Assembly (NCBI GenBank): GCA_014529385.2 | Contig: CM043963.1 | Coordinates: 98,783,912 to 98,847,911, forward strand | Source of the DNA: Adiantum capillus-veneris | Lineage: Eukaryota > Streptophyta > Polypodiopsida > Polypodiales > Pteridaceae | Direction of reading: 5' to 3' | DNA length: 64,000 nt | Shown here: positions 19,901 to 30,169 of the stretch, piece after piece | How positions within the stretch are numbered: the first letter of the stretch is position 1 | Layout of the letters: the number at the start of each line of letters is the position of its first letter | The notes under the pieces: generated by a model | Told to the model about the DNA's origin: nothing | Database searches by the model: none | Seen by the model: the letters and a program-made list of their open reading frames with translations, nothing else | Made by a program: the position numbers and the translations under genes

Positions 19901-20613
19901 TTCGCAGATTCAAAGATATGGATCCAGATAGGATCTCTCATAGAGCCTTCATTGCATCTAGAGAGATGGCACAGGCAGGGGACACTAGCTCATGGTATGC
20001 CCAGACAAGAGATTGGCTAGCTCAGCACGGTTTTGATATTGATAGACTACCACCACTCCAGTATGACACCCAGGCCCCGACCTATACCCTCTCACGCTCT
20101 GAGCGGAATAGGGTCATCAGACAGGAGATATGGCATACATATATTCAGAGGACATGGCGCAGGCCCACAGACACCCTACCTCCTAAAATGCTATATTACT
20201 ATGAGCATTTTCTGAGGTTCTCAGAGCAGGGATTCATTGAGATTCCATCATACATGCAAGAGTACATGCCACACCGACTTCGGGTCAACATTGGCCAGCT
20301 ACGAGTGTCATCACATCAGCTAGAGATTGAGAGTGGCAGAGCCAGAGGCATACCACGAGAGGAGCGTACATGCCGGATTTGCCAGACGGAGGTGGAGAGT
20401 GAGGAGCATTTTGTCATGAGATGCCCAGCATATACAGAGCTGAGAGAGAGATATGGCATTGGAGACTCATTACAGCAGCATATGATAGGCCGAGAGCAGA
20501 GGAGGTTTGGCAAGTTCCTGGTTGCGGCTTTAGAGGTTCGAGAGCAGTTGTTACAGCCACGCCAGAGTCAGGATAGCAGGACACAGACTACCATCACACA
20601 GTTTTTCCGATGA
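16915..20613 (+). CDS. LINE family I ORF2 (endonuclease, reverse transcriptase, zinc motif)
   Basis: The frame is open from the codon after the ORF1 stop to TGA 20611-20613. Endonuclease: WNCNG (about 16972), FTETHE, MGDFNGRT (17389), GADHTYLTF. RT: QAGFRRAFSTIDHI, motif A FVDFRKAFDTVP, motif B GVKQGCPLSPTLFG, motif C LLYADDIVLM (YADD at 19327-19338), motif D LTVNLGKTKVLIF. The C-terminal zinc motif is CRICQTEVESEEHFVMRC (about 20370-20425). The protein would nick DNA and prime reverse transcription from the nick. Residues encoded by 18409-18666 are repeated in frame at 18667-18924, which should damage the RT fingers. GTG 17164 is only the first start-like codon and would drop the first endonuclease strands. 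Confidence 0.9.
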   Translation, partial: GFGTYETHTLAEETPLRGAVWNCNGSIWTHPERLEEIISEHDFVCFTETHESLERGLPVVTGFQWESTYRTITRQSTARGSGGVAILFKQSLHNRIQVMSRDEEACYMWVRLELTHERGLYIAICYFSPHGSRYAIQDPYSRLSEDISHYTSLGEVLLMGDFNGRTQSRQCEIYDMEQPEIMRALDAEDMGVSRVSADGGQDNTGYGRHLLELGSRHHLVIYNGMARWPDSGGFTCFPHSGGESTVDYLLGSTQTAELIHSFSVARTPIGADHTYLTFSLFATQLADTPASPPHTYTTISFTHELTPVYIHHLHEHLIHLDPTAPLDTLTTHITSILHESATQSFPHRIHTHPPRTGTMPQNRWYDDECQDLHRHLHILEIRGEITHRQAQRKMQTLTRRKRREWEEHQYWDIYHLLMNKNSAEAWRRIRPPRPSTPIQDPAAWHRYAESLYEIPGHPPIPTPSATRPTSSTFFTTHMVKKAISHLQHGRARDQAGLQAEHLIYGCDALAPLIAHLFNRALSEGFPESWTAHTIVPIHKSGDAMDPSTYRTIMIGPILAKLYGTVLEEELSSLAEGEGMRTPGQAEHLTYGCDALAPLIAHLFNRALSEGFPESWTAHTIVPIHKSGDAMDPSTYRTIMIGPILAKLYGAVLEEELSSLAEGEGMRTPGQAGFRRAFSTIDHIFTLRCLIDQTRVRKRRLYCCFVDFRKAFDTVPRERLFRCLAALGIGEEMAWGIYALYEHVSGRLRCPGGLSDTLVSTIGVKQGCPLSPTLFGLYIDEIVDFILHRGGKGVDIAGTTVHILLYADDIVLMSETAEGLQLHLQALDDFFSQRGLTVNLGKTKVLIFHTSAQIRRQSRFTVAGGDIEVTGSYVYLGVTFTAASGTFSMTQAARDRLTRGYASLALMERQCHQAHFQEPRTKGWLFDTLVTPALMYVSAIWGPRLADSVWTQIERPQIIMISRMIRSKPSVPHDIIRAELAAPPMLVEALFQTVCLLRRFKDMDPDRISHRAFIASREMAQAGDTSSWYAQTRDWLAQHGFDIDRLPPLQYDTQAPTYTLSRSERNRVIRQEIWHTYIQRTWRRPTDTLPPKMLYYYEHFLRFSEQGFIEIPSYMQEYMPHRLRVNIGQLRVSSHQLEIESGRARGIPREERTCRICQTEVESEEHFVMRCPAYTELRERYGIGDSLQQHMIGREQRRFGKFLVAALEVREQLLQPRQSQDSRTQTTITQFFR
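18409..18924 (+). repeat. 258-bp in-frame tandem duplication in RT
   Basis: Two adjacent 258-bp units (18409-18666, 18667-18924) differ at only a few bases. Each encodes 86 residues starting AEHL-YGCDALAPLIAHLFN and ending GEGMRTPGQ, covering the RT segment before motif A. Other family members have one copy. The near identity indicates a recent event. Confidence 0.93.
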
Positions 20614-21424
<811 letters not shown>

Positions 21425-22000
21425 CAGGTGTCAAAGCGTCTGTTCTGACAAACAAACTGGACCTACATGAACATACAATAGAAAGCTATGGAGTTGGATG
21501 AAGAAGAAACAACAACAAAAGAAGGAGATAAAAAACAACAATTCGTTTTTGCCTTAAAAAGCTCTGAAAAACATGATTTTGGACGCTTTTTGTGTTGCAA
21601 AGGCCTCTAAAAATCTCTGCAACAACTGAGAATTTGGATATGCAAAAAGAAAACAAAGTTGATCCTCTCGACAAGCCCTACACATTAACACGAGCGGATT
21701 CTGATTTTGAATATTAAAGTTGTCAGCAAGATGTATCAGAATTATGTTTTGCACGCTTTTTGCAAACAATCGGTAGCATAACGCAGGAAGATAAAATTAC
21801 AAGAATGGGAGATAGAAAAGCGATGAGAAAGACTACTTTTTTGAATTTTTATTGCTTTTTTGAATATTATTTGGGAATTGTATTGACTACATCAAATCTT
21901 GTTTGAACATGTTTGACCTTGTTTTAGTGCCGATTGAATTTGTTTGATTCTCGTTTCAATGCTATTTGATAACCTTTGGATAACGCACACTTTGGTATGG
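21425..22000. other. AT-rich unassigned stretch
   Basis: I find no supported gene, repeat family or domain; short open frames on both strands look random. Confidence 0.4.
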
Positions 22001-22144
22001 GGAGCATCTAGTTGTACTTGGTGCCTCTAAAACGATGCAAGCTCCGGTCTAGGAAGTGTTTAGTTGTAGACAGAAACCTCTAAACGACGTAGGTTGCAGT
22101 CTTGGGAGCATCTAGTTGTATATGGAACCCTCTAAACGACACAA
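22001..22144. repeat. Three diverged 52-bp tandem repeats
   Basis: Units start near 22004, 22056 and 22108 (GCATCTAGTTGTA / GTGTTTAGTTGTA / GCATCTAGTTGTA) and each carries CCTCTAAA-CGA. The third ends where the solo LTR begins. Confidence 0.8.
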
Positions 22145-23670
22145 TGTCACGAGGACGTGGCAACTACTAACCTTACTGTTTGGTTTCTTTCCAATGATTT
22201 TTGTTTTATTTTTGAGACCCTCTTTTTGAAGTTGGAAATGTGCGGACATTGTATGCCCAATGTGAACGGTAGTTTCACTCATAGATGGGAAGTGGGTCGG
22301 CACTGGAATTCGTATAGTAAGAGGGTGTCTAGGCTCAGTTCAAGATCATGTAGGTCCCCCCGTCGCACTTGGCAAGTTGGTGGATACTAGGAAGTGAACT
22401 CAATAAAGGCATAAAGCCAAGGTGGGACCACCAAAAGAAAATACCCAACAGTTGGGCCACATTGCATTTTTGGATGCGGTCCCAATGAGGATAGATGGTC
22501 AGAAGACTAGTGGGAGCCCAACGAAAGCATCTCCTAAAAATTTGGGAACTGCTATTTTGGGCTATGAAATGTGTTCGCGTCATTTCCTTCGAAATGACAA
22601 GGGGAGAATTTTAGAACTCTGCCGCAAAGTCAATTGGGCAACCAGTCGGGAGATTTCTAGGCGGCAACCCCCAAACGGGAAATGGCTTGTAAACGCGCCG
22701 AGTGGCACATTTCGGTGCACTTTCCTCATGCAAGAGAAGGTAGCGCTAAATTTATAGCTGGGAGGCTCAATTTGCAATTCCCTGTCACATGTTAAGAGCT
22801 ATGGAGTGCTTGCTTTCCACTCTATGTACAGTGTGGTGCTAGGAGTGATGACCTGCACACTACAGATTGCTCTCTCTCCCCCCTACGTGCAGTTATGTGA
22901 TGCCCCACAAGAGGGCTTTTCATTTGACCTATGTACAGTTGTGTGGGTTCATGCGCGATTGCCGAGGCAAGAGCCTCTTGCACGGTATTGGATTAGCTAG
23001 TTGCTAATCCTCCGCAGGTACAGGTGAATTCGGAGAGGTTCCACGTGAGAAATCTCGTCTGATTCAAAGGGCAAGTAGCCCTACAGGTGCGGGAGCTTGA
23101 GGACTTGCTACGGATGCGACCGGCTTGCAAAACGGAGCCCAAAACAGGGAAATACAGCCTGCTGTGTATTTTTGCAGGTTTAGGGTTTTGGCCCTAAACG
23201 GTCCCTAATACCCCCAGGAGGTCCGGGGACGCGAGGAGACCGCTGTAGAGGTGATTTGGCGCATTGTCAGGGCAGAAAACAGAGAATTCAGCGTGCTGCA
23301 AATTCTCGTCAAGTTTTGCAAAGTGTCCGTATACGTCAGGAAAGTCATCTATTGCGTGGGGATACTGTCTGTGAAGCGTCCTAGTACAGTTATGCTGCCG
23401 AAATTGGGCCCAAACAGGTGGTTTTCAGCCTGGATTATGCGTGACAGCTCGTAGGAAATCACAGGTTTTATAAGAAATACCGAAAGGGGCGCCAATTTTG
23501 GGACCTACAGGTTGTCGAGGTCTGCTCGGAGCATTCTAGCTTCCGAGCTGTGTGTGTGCATAAGTGTTAATTTCCATTGTAGGTTACCTTTCTAAATTGC
23601 TCTCTGTGTGTGTCTAAAGTAAAGAATTTCGGGTGAAAGCCAAAGCCTACCGCCCCTCGGGCCGGTTTCA
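22145..23670 (+). repeat. Probable solo LTR, gypsy family 1
   Basis: It starts TGTCACGAGG and ends CCGGTTTCA, and is related to the LTR at 8236-9731 over most of its length (for example CATCTCCTAAAA-TTNGGGAACTGC and TTTAGGGTTTTGGCCCTAAA). Flanks are CACAA and CACAG, a near-match 5-bp target duplication. No primer site or purine tract adjoins it, so it looks like a solo LTR left by recombination. Confidence 0.72.
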
Positions 23671-24058
23671 CACAGAATTTGGTCTAGGGAGCCGTTTGTT
23701 TGTATTTGAATGTCTTTATCTTATGTGTTTGCATATGTGAATTTTGTGTCATTTGTAAAGCATTTTTGTGAAGCATATGAATCTAGAACATCAATAGTGC
23801 CAAATTGGATGAGATTGCCTGGGTATATGATCTTAAAGCATCAAACACCCCTTGAAGGATCAGTGCGGTCTGGGTGTGATGGCTAACATTGCTACACTGG
23901 ATTATCAAGAGCTGTGATGTGGATGAATTGTGAAATTGTATACTGTCTCGCAATGATGGGCATTGGCATGTATGCATAAAGGCAATATCAGCTAAAGAAT
24001 TTGATTGAGTTTTGCATGTCTAACCCCAAGCAATTAGTCTTCTTTCAAGAGGGGCGTA
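23671..24058 (+). repeat. Internal 3' remnant and purine tract of an LTR family 2 element
   Basis: About 390 bp of non-coding DNA ends in CAAGAGGGGCGTA immediately before TGTCAC at 24059, the purine-tract arrangement of a gypsy 3' LTR. No coding domain remains. Confidence 0.55.
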
Positions 24059-24481
24059 TGTCACAAATCGATAACATGGCATGACCCTGAGGGAATTAAA
24101 CCATAATATAACCTTGCAATGGACAAAACCGGTTGGACCGAAGCAACCCTAAAAAGTGTTGATGTGGCTAACGGTACGGACGCCCGAAACACCGCCACAA
24201 AACGTAGAAATGTACGGATGGACCGGAAATCGCGAAAGAGCCTCATGGGTGCCCACTTTCGGACTAGAGTGCTTTCGGGGCACAACTTTTCATACGAGTT
24301 GCTTTTCGAGGCTAGGGGCCTTAAAATATGAGCCTTGGGGACGCACTCTGGCATTCTCACATGGATGGATGAGATCGAGTCCCTCGGCGATTGTATTTTT
24401 TGGCAACACCGGAAGAGACGCCACGGTTTTGGGGCCAGTGATCTAGGAGTGGAACTCCGCCACTCCATGTCTAGCGTATGG

Positions 24482-24566
<85 letters not shown>

Positions 24567-24635
24567 GTTTTGAAGTGCTAAAAGTCTATTCGAGTCTCTT
24601 CTTTTCAATTGGCACGTGGTGCCCTTCCTGTTACA
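24059..24635 (+). repeat. LTR family 2 with an internal (CT)n
   Basis: TGTCACAAATCG to CCTGTTACA, 577 bp, with a pure CT tract at 24484-24563. The blocks GGGGCCAGTGATCTAGGAGTG and GGAACTCCGCCA recur in the LTRs at 53138 and 58870. Confidence 0.68.
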
Positions 24636-24639
24636 ACTT

Positions 24640-25660
24640 TGGACCATTGGCCAAAGTCATGCATTATTGTGACCAGAGATGTCTAGGGATGTACCTCTTA
24701 GAGATACGCAAATTGAGAGACTTGCCTTAGAGATGGACACCACACTGAGAGAGGTTCTACACAGAGACCGATCGCGGATTTCTTTAGACACCCAGCTAAG
24801 TAGCAGCACGACAGAGAGGAGACACTACCTGTTAGACAAGGGACATCACTTCATAGAGCTGTCCAGCTAGGACAAGCTTGAAGGCCCAGGCTACAAGGAT
24901 CCTCACATCACCAAAGACACATACAACCAGATCAAGATCATCATTGATCAACATTGAGCACAACATCAGCTTCGCAGCATGACGGACATTGACACCCTAT
25001 GACAGAGACCAATGCTTGATCTCTTGAGATGAGCTATTGTACACCTTGAGCCTCTATCCTCTATTCACCCACTACTACTCCCGTTTATTGATATACCGAT
25101 GTATATGATAGTCTCTAGCTCTCATCTACGCTACCCCGTTCACCATGTTTACTCTGTTACCCCTCCCACCTACCCCTCAATGTATGACAAACTTAGATTT
25201 TTACATTCATTTTCTATTTTCATAGCTTTCAAGACATCCTCACATCACCAAAGACACATACAACCAGATCAAGATCATCATTGATCAACATTGAGCACAA
25301 CATCAGCTTCGCAGCATGACGGACATTGACACCCTATGACAGAGACCAATGCTTGATCTCTTGAGATGAGCTATTATACACCTTGAGCCTCTATCCTCTA
25401 TTCACCCACTACTACTCCCGTTTATTGATATACCGATGTATATGATAGTCTCTAGCTCTCATCTACGCTACCCTGTTCACCATGTTTACTCTGTTACCCC
25501 TCCCACCTACCCCTCAATGTATGACAAACTTAGATTTTTCCATTCAATTTCTATTTTCATAGCTTTCAAGACACTACATTAGATTCTATTGGGATCTAAA
25601 TTTAGGTCTCATGGGTCATTTTGACCTTTTGAAGACATTTTAATTCAGAATTTCATTTTC

Positions 25661-25664
<4 letters not shown>
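24640..25664 (+). mobile_element. LINE family I 3' fragment with duplicated 3' UTR
   Basis: It starts in the last part of ORF2 (the phrase GACCAGAGATGTCTAGGG parallels 63949 and reads DQRCLGMYLLEIRKLRD) and runs through the 3' UTR to GGTCTCATGGGTCATTTTGACC and CATTTTCATTCC. It meets a (GA)n tract, not a TC tail. The 3' UTR holds a 337-bp tandem duplication (24901-25237, 25238-25574). Confidence 0.75.
24901..25574 (+). repeat. 337-bp tandem duplication
   Basis: Two adjacent copies starting CCTCACATCACCAAAGACAC are almost identical over their whole length, with single-base changes only. They lie within a LINE 3' UTR. Confidence 0.93.

Positions 25665-25737
<73 letters not shown>
25665..25737. 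repeat. (GA)n microsatellite
   Basis: A pure GA tract of about 73 bp joining the plus-strand LINE end on the left to the minus-strand LINE end on the right. Confidence 0.97.
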
Positions 25738-25740
<3 letters not shown>

Positions 25741-26043
25741 AATGTTATATTAATGTCTTCAAAAGGCCATAGTGACCTATGAGACCAAAAAGTTACAATG
25801 TGGTGGATCTGATACAAAGTCCGAGTAACAAAATAAAAATACTATGGAATCCTAAGCTACTAGATGTGAACTGGGATTGTGCAAGATATGACTGGAGGGT
25901 GGAGTGAATGGGGTCTTAAAACAACACAATGTGGGTGTATACTCAGAAAGAACTAAATCACAGGAAATCCAGCATCACTCGCTGGCGGATCTCATCAATC
26001 TCCTCCATGGTAAGTAGTCTGACCGGGCGTCGTGCATGTCGGG

Positions 26044-29000
26044 TTAAGAGTGATTCGAATCCTCTGATGCAGCCTCTGTCGATGCTCTGTAGTCCTCAGT
26101 CATGGGCGTCTGAATCTCCCCAACTTGGTCGCTTGATTGATCAGCGTGCCTCTGGTGCAAGGAGAGTGTGGGCTCTGCTACTGTAGTAGCTCCTCGATAT
26201 GTCCAGTGTCTCCTCGAGCATCTCTGGTCCTCGTACCACATGACTCTGGATAGTGGTCCAAAGCCCTCTATGAACAAACAATGGAAGCAGCCTCGTATCT
26301 CATAGTAGACTGAGAGTGGCATGTGTAGTGCAACTCTGTCTCGGGCTCTATGTGACACAAGGGGCATATCCCGGCCTCTACTGGTACTCCACTGTATCTC
26401 CCAGTCTCGACCCGCAGCTGGTGTGAAGATGTGCGTATCTGGCCAATAGCACATCGTATCCCATGAGACAAGTGTGTGTCCATGTATTTGGGCCTTGTCA
26501 CAAAACCATCCTCAGTAAGCTGGAGAAGATGCTCTCTATAGAAAGCCATCTTCGTGCCCAGCTCCCCAGCCGGCTGTATCCAAGTCCTACTATTATCTAG
26601 CTAAGTCAGGCGGATGAGCCTGGTGATCTCAAATTGTGTAGGAGTCAAAGAGGGTGCATCCAATGAGTACTGGAAGGGGGGCAATCTGATCTCCCCAACC
26701 CAACATGCTGTATCTCCCTGCATGGCTAACTGCCGACAGGACTCAAGTGCTAGGCGGGCATATCTGTCTCTAGGAAGTTCCCATAGGCGGTGAATGAAGG
26801 AGACTGGTCTGGTGAGAGCCTCAGCCACTAGTGGGGGGGCAACTAGCTCTGCTAGGATAATGTCACGTGGTATTGAAGCCTTGGCTCTAATGAGCCGCGA
26901 GATCATAGAGACCAAAGGCTTCTCCATGTCCCCCAATCCATCAGTGCGACGCGACCTCCCATGATGATCCAATGAAGATCTCAGCTCCATAGAGCAATGC
27001 AAAAGCCACCAAAGTGTCAAAGAGCCAAAGCTTCGTCTGAGGCTCCTGAAACTGAACCTGTTAACACATTCTCTCCAATTACCTAATGCTGCATGGGCTC
27101 TCGTCAGTCTAGTCTCTACTGCTCTCCTCAATGAAAATGCTGGTCCACTAAAGACCACCCCAAGGTAGGTGTAAGCATCTCTATACTCCACTGTCTCCTG
27201 GCCATATGTGAATGCGGGTGCTGACCTCCTGATCCACTGTGGGGTGGTAATAAACACCATAATCTTGGTCTTACCAAGGTTGACACACAAACCACTTTCA
27301 TGGGCAAACCTTTGCAATGCATCCAAGTGACGTTCCATCCCCTCCGGAGAGTCGGAGATCAACACAATATCATCAGCATATAACAAAAGTGGAATCCATG
27401 TCCCTGCCAACTGTGCACCTCTATCACCATCTCTCTCAATATAATCAGAAACCTCATCCACATACATACCAAATAGAGTAGGAGAGAGCGGGCAGCCCTG
27501 CTTCACCCCAATAGTTGAGTAAACCAGTGTAGATAGACCCTCTGGGGTGCATACATGCCCCACTACTGACCTATATAATGCCATGATTCCCTAAATGAGT
27601 TCTGTGGGCACTCCCATCTCCTATAGTCTGCGCATCAATCTAGCTCTGGGTACTAGGTCAAATGCTTTTCGGAAGTCCACAAAGCTACAATAGATCCGTC
27701 TCCCTTGTGATCTGCCCTCCTCAATAATGGCTCTGAGTGTCAGGATATGGTCAAGAGTATAAAAACCTCTCTTGAACCCTCCCTGCCCGGCTGCGCGTAT
27801 GCCCTCCCTCTCTACCCATATACTCAGTTTCTGCTCAAAAATGGATGCATACAACCGTGCCAATGTGTGTCCAATCACGATAGTGCGATAATTCTCAAGC
27901 TCTATGGGGTCTCCTAACTTGAAGATAGGTACAATAGTAGATAGGCTACAAGTATCAAGCAAGCCCTCGCACATGGCACGATTGAACATAAATGCTAGAA
28001 TCTCTGCTAGTAGATCTCTGGCATGCATGAAATGCTTCGCCACTTAGCCATCATGATCATATGCTCTCCCAGTCCGCATCCTGTCAATGGCCTTCTTCAC
28101 CATCTCAATGGTGAAAAAAGCACATGTGTATAGGCATGGATCGGGGGGGGGGGGGGTCGGGAAGGGGCGGCTGTCCAGGAACTGTGTACAAAGATAATGC
28201 GTACTCGCCCCAGGCCTTTCTAGAGGTAATGGCAGAGGAGGAGGCGCGGGGGTAGTGTTCATGAAAGAGTCGCCATGCCTCACGTGAGTCCTAACTCAAG
28301 AATAGCTAGTATAGATCCTGCTCTAATTGAGAGCCAAAAATACCCTCTTCTTTTGCAACACTAGGCGTCAGAAGTCAATCTGCGAATGTCTATGACTGAT
28401 GTCCCCCAAAAGTACCTCCCTCTGAAGTTTGGCTCTTGCCTCGCAGCATTCCTCATCATACCAGCTGTTCTGGGGCATGCTCCCAGAACGCCGTCTCTGC
28501 TCAGGCTGGGTGTGTGGGTATGCCTCTACTGTTGCATCATGTAATGTGTGTGTCAGAATGGTAGTAAGCTCCTCTAGAGGTCGCCCTGGTCCTCAGTGCA
28601 CAGGCGTATATAGATCCCATCTATGTATACAGAGTCCATCTCCCACGTGAAGGTGTAGCGAGTAGGGGCTGCTGTCCGTGGCCTGTGTGCTACACTAAAC
28701 TTGAAAGAGATGGTCATCGACACAAGGGCATGATCCACTGCCACACCAACAAGTCCGAGTCCAACGGTGAGATCCTGGATACTAGAGATGAAGCTCGGCT
28801 GTGCCATGACATAATCCATTGTGCTGGCTCCATGTCTGTGTGGAAAGCATGTAAAACCTCCCGCATCGGGAAATCTCTGTAGGCCATTCAAAATCGCCAG
28901 CCCATGTCAAGGTTGCATCCGTACGTACATACGGATCCATACAGTACGGTACGGTTCCGTACGTACGGATAAATAGTGTACGTTTCCCCCCCCCCCCCCC

Positions 29001-29888
29001 CCCCCCTCTTTTCACAATTTTTTGTTTTTTTAGGGGCATCTTGCCATTGGGCAATGGACTAAAGTTTATTGTATTATATAGTGTATTCCCATTTTTCTGT
29101 CTTTTTGATGGTAGAGTCTAGACTGGTCACTATAGTATGATGTATCCATCTTTGTATGAGGATTGATAATCAGTCCTCAATCTTGACTCTTGATGTTTTA
29201 TGTATTTTGATCCTGGTATCATGGTATGTTGAAGTTTTAAGTTTTAACTTTTCGCAATCGTGACTCATGTTTAGTGCTATTGAAATTTGACTAAGTGATG
29301 TATTCTAAGAGTTAAGTACGCATAACATTTGAAGCAGTATCTAATGGACATTGAAGCAGTATCTAATGGATGTTTGAAGTAGTATCTATGTTTAGACTCT
29401 ATGTAGTTCCTAGTATGTATAGGCTGAAAAAAAGGCTAAAGTCACTATTCTTTTTGTTGTTACAAATGTTACGTACTAGTCACGCACCTTAAAGGCCGAT
29501 CCGTACAGAAGTACGTACCATACGTATTGATTACGTACCGTACACTCCGTACCTTTCCACCTTGGCCCATGTGCAGTCCCCATGTCTATCAAGTGTCGTC
29601 CATACTCAGTATGTTCCACATCCTGTGATAGTCTGGACAGACCCTTATCTGCAACATCCAAATCTCTCAGCATCTCCTCGGAAGTATCATAAAATACTGT
29701 CTGGTAATGGGCAATCCTAGCATTGAAGTCCCCTAGAATGATAATGTCACCATCTCAAGAGAACTCCCACGTGTCATCATACAAAATAGAAAAGGGGGAT
29801 TGCCCTTTGGGTGGTGCATATAATGACGTACTTGGTGGAAAGTAGCAAATAGCAATGTAAAGATATCTGCCTATCTTTGCTCTCAATC
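26044..29888 (-). pseudogene. LINE m1 ORF2
   Basis: The order in minus direction is endonuclease (DLDVADKGLSRLSQ near 29640, GGFTCFPHRHGASTMDYVMAQPS near 28830), the linker region with MPQNSWYDEECC, RT (KQGCPLSPTLFGMYVDEVSD, LLLYADDIVLISDSPEG near 27370, SGLCVNLGKTKIMVF) and the zinc motif CPLCHIEPETELHYTC (about 26320-26370). Frames change several times and stops occur (for example at 27585-27600 and 28041-28043). The longest open piece is 26601-27584. The enzyme is dead. Confidence 0.85.
28908..29564. mobile_element. hAT-like MITE, 657 bp, with CGTAC subterminal repeats
   Basis: It is flanked by the exact 8-bp duplication GCCCATGT (28900-28907, 29565-29572). The ends are inverted: CAAGGTTG on the left, CAAGGTGG read from the right. 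Both subterminal zones are rich in GTACG/CGTAC words (CCGTACGTACATACGG on the left, GTACGTACC and TACGTACCGTAC on the right). A C tract lies at 28987-29006. It is non-coding. Homologous LINE copies near 32940 and 38445 keep the uninterrupted sequence, in effect empty sites, which confirms the boundaries. Confidence 0.88.
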
Positions 29889-29933
29889 TATGGTCGAGTT
29901 TTATGTAATGCAAAGGGTCAAAGCCCCGCCTTT

Positions 29934-29936
<3 letters not shown>
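29889..29936 (+). repeat. LINE family II 3' end, 48 bp
   Basis: TTTTATGTAATGCAAAGGGTCAAAGCCCC and the following bases match, in reverse orientation, 42812-42860. It leads directly into (GA)n. Confidence 0.65.

Positions 29937-29983
<47 letters not shown>
29937..29983. repeat. (GA)n microsatellite
   Basis: GA tract shared as the end of two LINE copies that meet here. Confidence 0.96.
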
Positions 29984-29987
<4 letters not shown>

Positions 29988-30169
29988 AATGAAATGAAAT
30001 GTTATATATATTAACGTCTTCAAAAGGCCAAGATGACCTATGAGACCAGAGCGTTACAATGTGGTGGATCTGATACAAAGTCAGAGTAGCAAAAATGAAA
30101 TGAAATGACAAAAGGATGAGATATAAATACTATGCTATGAAATCCTAAGCTGGTAGGTGTGAAAATAAG

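Larger units (their letters stand above)
25738..29888 (-). mobile_element. LINE family I copy m1, 5'-truncated and split by a MITE
   Basis: The minus-strand copy ends at 25738 with the family terminus (TGACCTATGAGACC in plus view) and its tail is the (GA)n tract. ORF2 runs upstream to about 29888, where it stops in the endonuclease against the end of another LINE. ORF1 is absent. The body contains the 657-bp insertion 28908-29564. It is the first member of a head-to-tail series with m2 and m3. Confidence 0.85.

Noticed and set aside
28136-28156. G run in LINE m1 as a regulatory G-quadruplex
   Set aside because: Also present in variable length in sister copies; simplest reading is homopolymer slippage.
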